Shown here: in pieces, positions 10,378 to 22,497 of the stretch | How the letters are laid out: every line of letters starts with the position of its first letter | How positions within the stretch are numbered: the stretch's first letter is position 1 | NCBI GenBank assembly: GCA_001599915.1 | Contig: BCIG01000009.1 | Location: forward strand, 620,001-684,000 | Reading direction: 5' to 3' | Source of the DNA: Symbiotaphrina buchneri | Taxonomy: Eukaryota > Ascomycota > Symbiotaphrinales > Symbiotaphrinaceae | Length of the DNA: 64,000 bases | Program-made: the position numbers and the translations under genes | Notes under the pieces: model-generated | What the model was told of the DNA's origin: nothing | Databases searched by the model: none | What the model saw: the letters and a program-made list of their open reading frames with translations, nothing else

Positions 10378-13354
10378 TCAGGCGAACAATACCGCTGCAG
10401 CCGATGGCTCTCCGGTTTCGCCTTCCAGGCCATCTCTGACCTGCCTCATTTGGGCCTCGAACAATTGCACATCCAGCTTGGCGCGTGTAGGGTCTGCGAC
10501 CTCATTTGCGTCTCTCTCTTCCAGACTTGTGGTTTGAGTCTCTAGGTCTTCGGCTCTATTTGCGCCGCCCTCCACCACGAAGCCAAGGTCCGGCACGTTG
10601 GAACGGCCTTTACCCTTCAAATTGCGAAGTTCCGATCTGAGCTCGAGGATTTCTTCCTTTGCCTCCTGTAGGCCTACTTCCAGCTTGTTGATATGGTTCT
10701 GAGTGGCTTTGCCAACTTGTTTTGTGGGCAGACCATGACTCTGGATCTGTTTCGGCAGTCCATCTGTATTTTTGCGGCATGACTCGATACGCCCGATGAG
10801 GAGTTTCAGTCGGTGGACTTCATACTTTTCGTCGCCCAAAGCTTTCTCAAAATGATTTCGCAAGCCTACCCACTCTTGTCTCTCTCTTTCAAGCGTTCCT
10901 TGCGTCGCCAGAAGAGCCGCTGCAAGGCGCTGAACTTCGATCTGCAACTGTCCACCAGTCGGCTCCATCCCATAGGATTGTTGGTGGATGTCCGTGAGAT
11001 TGACTGTTGTTGGCTCGTGGATGACAGTATTGATGGATCCGGACTGTTCAGTCGGAGACTCTTTTGGCATCTTAACAGCGTGCTCCTCTGCCTTCCCCGT
11101 CAATGTGAGACGCAAGTTCTCATCCTCCAGGCCAGTGATCTCTTTCTTGAGTCGCACTATCTCTCTGATGTGTGCTTTCAGCACTTTCCGCTTTTCGCCC
11201 AAGGCATTGTCTTTTGCTTCAAGCTCACTTTCCAGCTTCCTTGCATACTCCACAAGCTGGTCGTTTCTCGCCAACAGTTCAGTGCCTTCTTCGATAAGCA
11301 GCTCATTTGCTTGACAGCTCTCGTTCAAGCACGCTGCCATCTGATCCGCCAGCAAGTCATTACTGGAAGATCCTTGGTGTGCCTCTTGCAACGCCCCATT
11401 GAAGCACTCTTGAAGTTTGATATAAGCCAATTTGAGCTTGGCGAACCTCATGGTCCTGTTAGAGAGTTGCTCCTCTATCTCTTTCTTCTCGGATGCCGAC
11501 TGCTCGCAGTTCTTGACTGCCTGCTGGAATTTCTCCTGGTTGGTCTTGGCCAGTACTTCTGTGAAATCGCTTTCCATCTTTAATTGCTCGCACGCTTCTT
11601 CGAGTGCCTTCCTCGCTTCTTCAGTGTCAAGAAGTAGCGCCTGATTATTGGAGCACTGATATTGCAAGCTTTCGTTCTGTGCAGTGAGCTCACGTACATC
11701 CTCGTGCAATTTTGTGTTCTCGGACCTTGCTCGACAGGCCTCATACACAGCATTGGCAAGAGAAGTATGTCCTCGTCCTGCGGTCGACTCTTGCCTTTCA
11801 ACAATGTCTCCCAACCTTTCAGCCGCCTGGGCAAATAGCATGAGCTCGTCTGAAAGTGCATCAGCCCGACTGCGCTCTTGATTGCGCATTTCAGTCATGG
11901 TCTCCAGCTCTTGGGCTAACTCTGCCGTTTTGCTATCTTCACTTTCTTGAACTTCACGCGGCCGGCTTTCTGGATCCGTGATCTTTTGATCGCTCAGCCA
12001 TAAGTCAGAGTCGGCGTCCAAGGCAAAGCCAGCATCCGAAGCCAAGAGGTTAATATTGGAACTTGACTCTGCCGCTTTGCATTCTTCACTCTCTTGAACA
12101 TCACGCAGCTGATCCTCTGAATCCGTGCTCTCTTGCTCGCTCAACCATAGGTCAGAGTCATCGATGTCCAAATGAATGCCATCATCTGAAGCCAAGCGGT
12201 TCATACTGGAATCTGACTCTGAAGAGGACGTAGGATCATGAACCAGGACTGTAGCATTGACCTGGCTTTCTACAAACTCCATGTTGGTCACGGATTCGCT
12301 TGGGTCCATCACTTGCGTGTTCAAGGACTCCTTGTTGATCTCTTCAATGTCTGGCGTTGTGCTATCTCTTATATGCAAGCAATTATGTACGCCAGCCTCA
12401 TCCATCGACCCGGAGATCCCTTACGCCAATAGGGACCTCTTTGTGGTGTTCTCCATCCTCGGGTAGGACTCCTTCAAGTTCAGTTGTTTGGTCTTCCTCC
12501 TTAATGGTGTCATTGGCTCTGCGAATGGAACTCCACTGTCCAACTCGTTCGATGCGTGTGAAACTGAAGATGCTTGCTCCACCTCGAGGAGCTGCTTGCT
12601 GCCACACACAGGCTGTCTATCCTCGTTCGTAGATTTGGAATACGGCTCTGTATGGTTATTGCCACTAACAATCCACCATGCATCATGTGCGTAGAGCTGT
12701 TCAGTTGCTGCTTGACCAACAAGCGTCTCTGCACCCGAGTCAAATCGCTGATGATGAGCGGTTCTATGATGAATGACAGTTGCTGTTGATGTTTGCCGCA
12801 ATTCAACATCAGGGATATCGTCGAGCGCCTGCTGGACGCCAGCCATCCAGTAATCATCAAATGCACCCTATGCCACTGGTTAGTCTAGCAAAATGAGGCT
12901 ATGGAGAGCACTGACCTCAGGTTCAACATCAATTTTCGTGGTATCGGCACGAATATGTCCTTGATCGCGAGGCCTGACACGTGGAATATGCGGCATATCA
13001 TCCAAGTCCGGCCGGCCTGGTGCCGGTTGGGCCTTACCGATCTTATGACACAGACGGGCCTTGAACTTTTTGGCCTTCTTCTTTAACTTCCCAAGTGCCC
13101 GTTCCATCTGTCTCAGTCAATAGCGTATACAAACACTTGTTATTAATAACTTACAGGCTTGTTATTGGCCTTTGTTGTAACCCCACTTCCTGCCGACTTC
13201 TGCCCAGATCGGGCCCCGTGGGGTGTTGGTTTCGTCATGTTGCGAAGCAACTACTGCACTGTCAGCATACATACACAGCTATAGGCCCCATCTCGTTGGT
13301 ATGATCACTTACCATCTTTGCTGTCATGTGTTTGAAGATGTCCTGGGCATCCAT
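10378..13354 (-). CDS. Long coiled-coil protein, paralogue B of the local family
   Basis: Five exons are predicted: 13354-13313, 13250-13155, 13107-12916, 12867-12425 and 12367-10378. The first three introns are phase 0 with GTAAGT or GTCAGT donors. The 57-base last intron (donor GTAAGG) removes an in-frame TAA. The short N-terminal exons encode MDAQDIFKHM.., a segment with TPHGARSGQKSA, and a basic helix MERALGKLKKKAKKFK. A disordered middle contains ATVIHH and RFDSGAETL, shared with the gene at 13992-15888. Then comes an acidic region with a 49-residue tandem repeat (DSDLWLSEQ.. and DSDLWLSDQ..) and about 500 residues of coiled coil. No enzyme motif or membrane segment is visible. The family is not recognised. 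The gene runs head-to-tail with paralogue C upstream. Confidence 0.75.
11994..12215 (-). repeat. Tandem duplication inside paralogue B (49-codon period)
   Basis: Two adjacent in-frame copies, offset by 147 bases, each encode a segment of the form N-x-L-A-S-D-x-G..D-S-D-L-W-L-S..Q-E-S-E. Both DNA and protein similarity are clear, so the duplication is fairly recent relative to the divergence of the paralogues. Confidence 0.75.
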
Positions 13355-13991
13355 ATCTTCAGAAGCTCGGGAGAGAATCGACAACTATTCTGTAGAACTG
13401 TTACGACTTCCGTGAAGCCGTCTCTAGAGTTGAAGATAGAAAGGAAGTAGATGTCTTGACGATAGGACCAAGACAATAGCAGGGTTGTAAGATGTAAATC
13501 TTAAAATGTGAGAGAGAAGAAAGAAGGAGGAAGGCGGAAGACTGCGAGCCATGCAAGCACCAGATATTCGCTTCCGACAGTTGCACGCGTCAATGGTCGA
13601 GTCCTATTGTCTGACTCGCATCAGGCAGTGAATGTGCTACAGGAGGGAGGTGCTGAATAAGGTAGTTAGGTTAGTGTTCCAATTACGTGCCTCTTCGTCG
13701 TCAACAGCTCGTTGGTTGTAGTCGCCCCATTTTGACCAAGTCAAAGCTTTACAAGCTGATATCTGGGTCATCGACAGAACACAATTCAAACCGTACCGTT
13801 GCAGCTAATGTTATCAAAATCTAAGAGTCGCCTGCGGCGTTGGGCATTTTGCTCCCTCTAAACCGAAAAAAAAACGCAGAAACATTCTTCTTGAAACCTT
13901 CAGGCACCCGAAATCTGATGAAAACCACCAGCGATATGCCGCAACGGAACCGCGCAGCGAAGCACTGCCATGTAGGCTATGCCAAATTCCT

Positions 13992-15888
13992 TCATGAAAT
14001 ATCCATGCCCTCAAACCATGAGCCATTAGGTTCACCTGCAACTTGGTCCTGCGCTTCAGTCGCCCAGCATCTAGCTCCACTGCTCGATAGCACATCTGCT
14101 CCTTCCGTAGCGGCGATCTGTTGCTTCAGCGTAGCGTTCTCATCTTCTACTCGAGATAGGGTGTCTCCAAGGGAATTGATCCTCTCCTGAAGCTCCTGAA
14201 TGGTACCCTGCACATCGTTAGGGCAAAGGCCCGCGGCTAGCCTTAGCGCATCTTCTCTGATGCTCGCAACCCTGTTCTGGAGGTCCCTGTTCTCCTGTTT
14301 TAGATGAATGAGTTCCTCAACCGCTGGACTCTCCCTGGTGTTTCCTGCATCGGCCATGGGATGCTTGCACTTGAGCTCAGGACTCTGGCACTTCGTCTCC
14401 AGCCATCCAGGAATTATTGCAGCAGCATACTCGTCGTTGTCTTTGGCATGAGGTTCATCCACAACAGAGTCATCAAACCCATCAACGACAGAGTTGTCGT
14501 AGCGGTGGATTAAGGCCGACAGATGTTGGATGAGCGAGGCTATATCAGCGCCTCCCTTACCATCTTCAGTGTTGAGTCTCCTCTTGTGCTCAATGGCATC
14601 CACTAGTTTGCCTGCCCGACGAAGAATCCTCTCTTGACGAGTCGTAACAATCTGAATGTGTTGTTCGAGCTCATAGATCCTTTCCTCGCGGATCAGTATG
14701 TCCGTCTTTGCTTTCTTGTACTTGATGGCGAGGACGGCATCATTGCAGGCTGAGGTGCCTGTCCAATTGCGGTGTACTCTCGAGTTTATGTCCATAGCAT
14801 TCTCGAGGTCAAGGCTGCTTGCAGTAGCTGAAGGAGCCCGCTGCTCTCGATCGGATTGGAAGGTGGGCGAAGAAGACTCGTATGGGACTTCCTGTTCTAT
14901 GGATTGCCCAGTGTGCAGCAGATTATTTGTTGCACCCGTCTGCATGGGCTCATTGTCCCTATCTGCAGAGTTTTCATCCTGAAGACGAGCTTTATGTGTG
15001 GGAAATGAGTCTGCCTGCGCAATGTTCCAGCTCATTCCTGGGGCCATGTGTTCGACCTTGGCTTGTCCAGTGGATTCGGGTGAAAAGAGGTCCGGCAAAT
15101 CGACAAAAGTGTTTGTTTCGTTCGACTGCGAGGCGATTAATGTCTCGCCGCCTGAATCAAACCGCCGATGCTGGGCGTGATGGATGACAGTCGCAGGCGT
15201 GCTCTGGCTACTGCAGGTACTCATCGCTGTAAAAGCGATGTTCATCGTCCTCATTGGTGTTGATGGAGCCGCAACTGGACTATCCGCCGTTGACCTGCAT
15301 GGATTTACATCCAATGCAGATCTGGCCTCATCATATGATTGTTGAACACTGGAAGGATTTGACCAAACGCTCTGCAACATGGAATCAGCTTACGACCACA
15401 TACTGTTGGCCAAGCAGATGAGAGCTTACCTCCAGATCGTTGGTCGTCATCGCACGCCACTCACCACTCAAGGCCGTGAGATTCTGGACTCTGGTCATGG
15501 GGCGCGGAGCTGATGCCAAAGGAAAGGTACTGTCAGCTTCATAGGGTTTGGCAGCCTCCTTATTATGCTTCGATGTGCGGATGGTATTTGTGATGCTCGA
15601 CATCTTCTTTAGGAACTTGCCCAATAGACCCTTCACCTGACTTGATCAGCGAAGATCCTTCAGAAATTTGGAGATGATACTAACTAGGCCTTCCGGAATA
15701 GTCCTGTCTTCATGGGCTAGAGAAAAAGGCGCTGATGTTTGGGGGGAAGCAGTCCCATGTGGAGTCACCCTCTCTTCGAGTTGCGGCTAGTTTCTCTATG
15801 AGTATCAAGTCCTTGGAGGATATAGATGACTTACACTCATGGTATACTTCTTTTGAAGCTTAGCCCGTTGCACGTTTGGTCGATTCAT
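13992..15888 (-). CDS. Coiled-coil protein, paralogue C of the local family
   Basis: Four exons, all joined in phase 0: 15888-15835 (MNRPNVQRAKLQKKYTMS), 15786-15685 (containing VTPHGTASPQTSA), 15636-15430 (starting VKGLLGKFLKKMSS) and 15371-13992; 564 residues in total. Exon order, intron phase and peptide blocks parallel paralogue B: TPHG in exon 2, LGK..KK at the start of exon 3, and ATVIHH..RFDSGGETL in the large exon. The C-terminal half is coiled coil and has LAAGLCPNDVQGTIQEL, matching LMAGECPADAQGVISEI of paralogue A. No membrane, secretion or catalytic motifs are seen. Function unknown. Confidence 0.78.
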
Positions 15889-17226
15889 CGTGATGAAGGA
15901 CGACTTCGTAATAGATGACTTGAGAATTTAGGAAGGGCTTGAGCAGAGCTCGAGCGAGTGAGAAGTGTGTAGCAGAGTGTACTTCTTTGAGATAAGAAGT
16001 ATCAGAATCCTTAAAGAAGAAGGGTGTTGGAAGAAGAGAGAGGTGGATGACGAGGAGGAAGAAAATAGTAGGTGAGTGGGAGCTATAGGCGAGTAAACAC
16101 CACACGCGGCACGCGTGTCAGTGAATGCTGGGAGGCAGCAGTATAAGAAATGCCTGGTCTCTGAGATCTTCTCGAGGCATGTGACGTGAAGTCAATAAGC
16201 GGTGGGGAGGCAGTGCTTGGAATATCTGATCAGCATGTATTGGCTTCGGCCGCCGCAGAAAGATCACTGACGGCTATTAGTATTTGCATATCAGACTCAC
16301 ATCCTCGAGGACTTCCGAACTCCCTATGTAAAAGGTTATGAGCCAGCATGTAAATGCCCGCCACGGCACAAATTTTCCTAACGGCAAATTAACACCGGTG
16401 ACTAGCCACCCATTATAAGACAGCCAGGTGGTCATTGCCCCTTCCGTCTGCTCTTACTATCTGTATATTCTCCTCCTTTTCGGACTGTCCCCATATATTG
16501 CTCGACCACCTGATATATACTTGGCAGTGTGCTCGGATATATATCCCACATATAAGGAAGGTATAGCGCAAGTATAGCAGAATGTAGGAAGATCGAGATA
16601 TATAGACGCTGAATGATAGAACGAGCTGCTCAAGAAGACAAATGAAGCGGATATATAGATGTACCAGCCGAAGTAATACTCAGGAGCGAATTTGTTTGAC
16701 CATAGACTATGTTACTTGGATTGTAAGCTTGAGCGGTTATGACTACCCCGCCTGGCATAGTTTAGGAGCAAACATCACGGCAAGTGACTTGTGACACTAC
16801 GGATTAGGGACTGCACAATCTGGAAAGGCTGGGCTGGGAGTTATTCATTCTTATTGAACAACATAAGGTAGCTCTAGGACATCGGAAGTTGAGTATGCAC
16901 CATGTAGAAAGAACGCGTCCAAATTGGTAAAAGGAGAAACGAAGGAGTGCCCCACTCTGGCTGGCTTTAAAATGAATATCGGGATCTGGGAAGGTACACC
17001 CGAACTGCTTCAAGGAATGAAAATTCGCAGCCCTCCCACCGCCAGCGATAGGAGGGCCGCTCACCATTGCATGGAATGATGGCAGAAAAAGAAAGAAAAA
17101 AAAAGAGGCATACAGGTCGGCATCTCTATCCAGCCATCGTAGTCTGGTTTTTCTTGGAGAAAGAAGCAGAGAATCCGCTACTTACGAAGTGAGCACGCAA
17201 CATGCTTCAATGGCCAAGAATCGCCC
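15889..17226. other. Intergenic region with AT-rich core
   Basis: It holds the promoter of paralogue C and the 3' flank of paralogue D. The part around 16480-16700 has several GATATATA runs. No gene is supported. Confidence 0.5.
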
Positions 17227-17982
17227 TTAGAACCGTGTAGGGAGCTCCGAGAAATATGTGAGTGAATTCCCTCGGTCAGTCTGGTCCGAGTAATTTGTGG
17301 TCAAAGACCACGATTCCTGCTGCTCCTCGGAACTCCATACAGAGCACGAATTGTCCTGGTTTGTCGTCGACTCCATCTCCAGTACATCGGGCTCAGGAGG
17401 TGAAGCTGCGTAGCCCGCTCTGCAGAGGATCCTTTGAGTCTCAACCGCCAAAGCTGCAACACGTCTCCACGTGCCCCGCTGCATACGAAGCATGGCGGAA
17501 GCTCGCTCGGCCTTACGAAACGCTGATCCTCTCTCCACGGTGAGGCTCTGAACCGAGCGTTGTAGCTGGTCGTTCTTGATTTGCAGACCCAAAATCCGCC
17601 AGTTTGCTGTTGAAAGTTCAATCTTTACTTTGGACAGCTGCCGGCTGACCGAATGTCGATCATCCTTGGCGAGTAAGAGTTCATCGTTAGTAGCATCGAG
17701 TGGACGGCGAAGCTCGGCATTGGCCTCCTTTGCTGCCGACCTCCTCTCATATGCTTTCTTGAGAGCTCTCTGGAGATATCTTGCTTTTGATGACGCTGCG
17801 TCGAGTTGCATCTGGAGCTCCTCGACTTTGGCATCATGCTCCTTGCGCAGCTTTGTCACTTCGGCTTCACATTCTTCTGCATGGTTTGCAACTATGTGCT
17901 CATGCGGTCGTGACAGAATGCCTTCGTATGCATGGTCACATCCAGCGTCATCTTGCAGAGAAGCGGTTCGCGTCTCAGACAT
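17227..17982 (-). CDS. Short coiled-coil protein, paralogue D of the local family
   Basis: A single-exon frame of 251 residues from ATG 17982 to TAG 17227. The N-terminal 25 residues are not coiled. The HEHIVANH block then leads into heptad-rich sequence with YLQRALKKAYERRSAAKEAN, matching YLQKHVKKLLESRHKAKKNAK of paralogue A. Compared with paralogue A it is cut down to the first coiled-coil segment, and the last 50 residues are acidic and Ser-rich. No upstream short exons like those of B and C could be joined with confidence, so the true start may be further upstream. Function unknown. Confidence 0.7.
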   Translation of the reverse strand: MSETRTASLQDDAGCDHAYEGILSRPHEHIVANHAEECEAEVTKLRKEHDAKVEELQMQLDAASSKARYLQRALKKAYERRSAAKEANAELRRPLDATNDELLLAKDDRHSVSRQLSKVKIELSTANWRILGLQIKNDQLQRSVQSLTVERGSAFRKAERASAMLRMQRGTWRRVAALAVETQRILCRAGYAASPPEPDVLEMESTTNQDNSCSVWSSEEQQESWSLTTNYSDQTDRGNSLTYFSELPTRF

Positions 17983-19177
17983 AGTGAAATCGAACTAACA
18001 ATGCTTCTGTTAATAGGTAAAAGTGTAGTAGAAGCACCGACTTCTTGATCAACTCCTGAGTTGAACGAAAACGCGGTTGTGGGAGAGCAGGGGACGCCAG
18101 AAGTTGTCGAGAGAAAGTGATACAAAGAAGAAAAAAAGGCCTGGAAGACAGCCTCTTACGAGGTATAAGTAGAAGAGAGCCACAGTTCCAATATCCCCAT
18201 ACCCGTGATTGGGTATAGTGAAATGCAGAATACATAATGATTCATGGCTATAGAAAAATATACATGACGTGGGCGAGCTGGCTTCGTGAGGTCTCGAGGG
18301 CCATTTTTCTATTCACAAAGCCAAACAAGGACAATTTAGACATCCCGTGAATCACAAAATATAGGAGCCTTGCCGTTTACATGTGAAGCAGAGACAGAGA
18401 CAACGCCTTCGGGATAATCTCAAGCAAGAGCCCATGTGTAAAGCAAAACCGAAGGCATAAGGTGATATAAAACATAGCAGTAGCGGATTTGACTTAGATC
18501 ATCGCCAGCCTCTGCATAGAGCAGGACACTGGTGGAAAAGCGGAACCAGCAAATTATAACTATACATGAAGCGTTCACAAACCCACCGGGCTACGTGGAG
18601 GTATTTAAAAGGAAAAAAAGCTAGAAACTGTCCTCTGCCATAGTTTCCAGAGAGCAAGCAAGCACTTTGACTCAGACATGCAGTCATAGTAAGGTCCGAA
18701 TGGGAAGATTGTTGTCCGTGGAGGTCTTGCAAACATGTCATGATCCGAAGCAGGCTCCTCCCTGGACAGTCATGCTCGCGCGGCGGGTCAGTGCAGAGCC
18801 TTGACTGCAAGTATTTCGATTGCGAGCCTGAGTAGGCAAACAGAGATGCTGTCACGGAGTTTCTGGGACAGGAGATGAGCGGTATTATGGCGATTTCCAG
18901 GAGACGAAGTGAAGACATGCAGCAGATCAGTAGTCAGCTTGAAAGGCTTGGCATTTTTGACGCTGTCGTTCTCTGCTAGTATCGAAGACAAATCGCAGTG
19001 GCAGCAAGAGAGCAGGGTACCGAGAAGGTCTTTCATGATTTGGCAGTAGCTGTAAGATCTAGAATTACATTTCCGAAGAGTGCTCTATCGCCAGAGGCCT
19101 GCTTGCCAAAGTGCTCCCATCCACCGCTACGCAATGTACGCTGCAAAGGGAGAGCAGCAGACGTGTAAGAAATCCAT
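17983..19177. other. Intergenic region
   Basis: It holds the promoter of paralogue D and the 3' flank of RPT2. Open frames here (for example 18499-18918 minus) lack family resemblance and sensible starts. Nothing else recognised. Confidence 0.5.
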
Positions 19178-20839
19178 CTACAAGTACAATCCCTCAGGCT
19201 CGCCCTCACTCTTCGTCTTCAGGACTCTCTCCCTTGCTGTCCGGAAATCTGACATCTGAACCCTCATTCTACGCTCGCGCAGGGCCATCAATCCTGCTTC
19301 AGAGCAGATAGCCTTAATGTCCGCACCGGACAGATCATCTTTCTGGTTGATGAATTCCTCAAGATCGACGTCATCATTCAGAGACATCTTTGAGGTGTGG
19401 AGAGTGAAGATCTTGCGTTTGGTTTGTTCTGCAATTTTGTTAGTAATGTAGGGCACAAGTAGGGATTATGATGACCTACGATCGGGGTTTTCGAAGAGGA
19501 TCTTCCGGTCAATACGTCCGGGACGGATTAGAGCAGGATCCAGCGACTCGATCTTATTGGTAGCCATGATGACTTTCACATCACCACGATCATCGAAACC
19601 ATCGAGCTGGTTGAGCAGTTCAAGCATAGTGCGCTGGACCTCACGCTCACCACCCGATGTCGACTCGTAACGTTTGGTACCGATGGCGTCTATCTCATCA
19701 ATGAAGACAATAGAAGGAACGTTTTCAGCCGCGACCTGTATTTGTCAGTATATGGCACCAGAGCGTTGGTTTTAGCAGTACGCACCTGGAAAATCTGCCT
19801 ACATAACCTTGGTCCATCACCCAGGTACTTTTGGATCAACTCGCTACCAACGATACGCAGGAAAGTTGCACTTGTCTGATTGGCCACAGCTTTCGCAAGT
19901 AAAGTTTTTCCGGTACCAGGTGCACCATACAGGATGACACCCTTGGGAGGTTTGATACCCATCTCTTCGTAGAGTTCAGGATGAAGGAGAGGTAGTTCGA
20001 CAGCCTCACGGACTTCCTGTATCTGTTGTTCCAACCCGCCAATATCCGCATACGATTCTGTAGGAGCCTTGTCCATCTTCATAACCGATACGAGAGGGTC
20101 CGCATCATCTGTAAGTACACCAACGACGGATACGGACTTGTGGTGAAGCAGTACACTAGCGCCAGGTTCGAGAAGGTCCTTGTCGACAAAGGACATGATG
20201 GAGACGTAGTATTCTGGACCGGTGGTGCTGGAGACGATAGCATGATCATCATCTATCATCTCCTCCAGATTTCCCACACCCATAGGACTGCCTCTCATAT
20301 CATCTACCCTGCTCCGCTCATCGGCGTTACGGTCGAGAGCGTCAGAGTCTCCACCAGCAGATACCGGAGTTGTGGTACTGGCTACTTTCGCCTTTCTGAT
20401 ACGTTCTTGGTTTTCGACGAACTCCTCCTCCAACAGCAGATGGTCGTGGATACGTTGCATACGCAGGTACTTCAGCTTGCATCGAGCATTCGGGTAGACG
20501 GTAGGTAACTTCGCTGCCGCGCTTGGGCCTGCCTGCTTTCTCTTCTTGCGACCGATACGAGTGGTCGGTTGTGGAGGCGGTTCATACTTGGGTTTCTTCT
20601 TCTAAGACAGGTAGAAAGGTTAGCTTTCAGGGTCGACCACAACGCCTGCGGTGGCTGTGTTTCGCAGCGGATCATCGGGATAACCAGCCAGGGAGGAAGT
20701 GCGCAAGAGCATACATCTTGATCTTTCTGATCCTTATCCCCTCCCTGATTCGGACCCAGATTCGACTGGTTGGCACCCTAAACCGATGGTCATCAGTATG
20801 TTGTGTTGACTGCCTCTTGAGGGCCGAAGCACATACCAT
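19178..20839 (-). CDS. RPT2: 26S proteasome regulatory ATPase Rpt2
   Basis: Five exons join exactly to 462 residues: 20839-20837, 20777-20715, 20601-19786, 19735-19480 and 19428-19178. The first coding exon is only the ATG; the second begins GGT, giving an N-terminal Met-Gly (MGANQSN) as expected for the N-myristoylated Rpt2. Then come the basic KKKPKYEPP segment, a coiled coil, the OB domain and the AAA domain, with Walker A GAPGTGKT (the yeast form), Walker [12 protein letters not shown] and arginine-finger region RPGRIDRK. The C-terminus EGLYL matches the HbYX-like tail that docks into the 20S alpha ring. Rpt2 is known to help open the 20S gate. An insertion of about 20 residues ([14 protein letters not shown]..) lies in the N-terminal coiled-coil region. 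Confidence 0.97.
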
Positions 20840-21655
20840 CGCGGCAAAAGCAGCGGGCACGCGGCTCAAGCAAACTGATAGATTATCAAGAGAAGTCTAG
20901 CCGCACGTATGCCTCCAGCTAGAGGTCTATCCGGCCGGATGTTCGATGAGGATGAGCTGGAGATGGATCAAAGAGGTTGATGTTGTAATCACGCAGCTTA
21001 GGCCACAGGGAGCTTTGGGATGAACTCTGGTGAGGGAGACGAGCCATAGCCGCAGTATAAGGCGAGGCGACCAACGAGTGACTGGACCCGAGCTATTCCT
21101 TAATCCGCCTAGCTCTACCCGGAGCTTTCCAGTGACAGCCAAGAGCGACATCACTTGCGCCTAGAGACGCTCCGTAAACCAATCCTCCACTGCCAGATCA
21201 TTCCACCCTAGAAAATAATTCTCTCCAAGCTTGTGCGCTGTCTTTCTTTGACCAATTCACTCACGAGCCGCTCACAATATAAGGTTGGCCAAGCGAGCTA
21301 CTGGATCCTCGTTTTACCTTGCGAGCTGCTCATTCACGTCTCTCCGAGCGAGCTTCGAAGCTTACTGCTCACACGACCAGACATCTGCAGCTCGGGTGCT
21401 AAAATATCTTTCTACAACTGCACTGGGTCATAGTTATCGTGGTTCAAGAGCATTATCCTTGACAGTGTCTGGAACTTATACTCTGTCAATTACCGTTGTT
21501 GCCTGATTCCGACAAGGCTGGAACGAGCCACAGCCCCCTCCCTCCTGCAAACCCCTCCTCGCACAAGATCCGCCTCGACCGCCCCTCTTTGAACGACTTC
21601 TTTCCGCCAGTAACCTTCATCTCTCCTCCATCATACCCCCTGGGACTCATACATC
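20840..21655. promoter_or_regulatory. Divergent promoter region of RPT2 and the E2 gene
   Basis: About 0.8 kb between two divergent ubiquitin-proteasome genes. A pyrimidine-rich leader precedes the E2 ATG. I did not find a clear GGTGGCAAA-type proteasome element. Confidence 0.45.
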
Positions 21656-22497
21656 ATGTCAACCAACCGCGCTCGCCGAATTGCGAAGGAAATTGCAGAT
21701 ATCCAGGCGGACAAGCTCTCTCACATCGAAGCTTCGCCTGTTGGCCCTGGTGATGACCTTACCCACCTGCGGGGTCGATTCCAAGGTCCTCCAGGTACTC
21801 CATACGAGGGTGGCACATATTCTGTGGATATCCGGATCCCTAATGAGTATCCATTTCGACCTCCAATTATGAAGTTTGAAACGAAGGTGTGGCATCCGAA
21901 CGTTAGCAGTCAAACTGTAGGTCCCCAATCAATATATTGCCTATCTGTTATCCGTCAGACTAACCGTTCCAGGGTGCTATCTGTCTCGATACTCTATCAT
22001 CTGCTTGGTCACCTGTTCTTACAATCAAGTCCGCTCTTCTCTCACTGCAATCGCTCCTTAGCACCCCCGAACCGAAGGATCCCCAAGATGCCGAAGTCGC
22101 TGCAATGCTCATAAAAAACCCCAAAGAGTTTGACCGTGTCGCAAGAGAATGGGCTGTCAAGTACGCTGGCGCTCCAAACAAGGACAAGGCTGAGGCAAGC
22201 GGGGCGTCCTCTGCCAGTGCTGAAAAGCAAAAGAAGAAGTCAAAGGAAGAAGAGGAACGCGAGCGACTGGCAGCGTATGTTACTATCCCGTTACATTTTC
22301 GCTTCTTGCTAACGTTTACTAGTTACCAAGGATATAACAAAAATCTCATTGACCGTTTCGTTGAAATGGGGTTCGATGTAGAGCGAGTAGTGGAGGCATT
22401 CAAGTACGTTGGGATTGATCGTATGGGTGGTGAAGATTACGAGCTGGAAGAAGCCTACATTGGGGATATCACGGCAAATCTCTTCGGCGAGCCCTAA
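21656..22497 (+). CDS. UBC1: Ubiquitin-conjugating enzyme E2 with UBA domain (Ubc1/E2-25K type)
   Basis: Exons 21656-21916, 21973-22274 and 22323-22497 join to 245 residues. The UBC fold occupies about residues 1-150 with the HPN motif (WHPNVSS) and the catalytic cysteine in GAICLDTL, placed by the first splice. A Lys/Glu-rich linker (KKKSKEEEERER) follows. A C-terminal UBA-like domain (LIDRFVEMGFDVERVVEAF) identifies the Ubc1/UBE2K class. Ubc1 transfers ubiquitin from E1 to RING E3s and extends K48-linked chains, with the UBA binding ubiquitin. Its position divergent from RPT2 places two ubiquitin-proteasome genes side by side. Confidence 0.93.

Noticed and set aside
12421-12423. In-frame TAA splitting coiled-coil paralogue B into two genes
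   Set aside because: A strong GTAAGG donor just before it and an AG 57 bases downstream restore one frame.
18499-18918. 139-codon minus-strand frame near RPT2
   Set aside because: Lies in the 3' flank of RPT2, Cys/Ser-rich low-quality translation, no start context.
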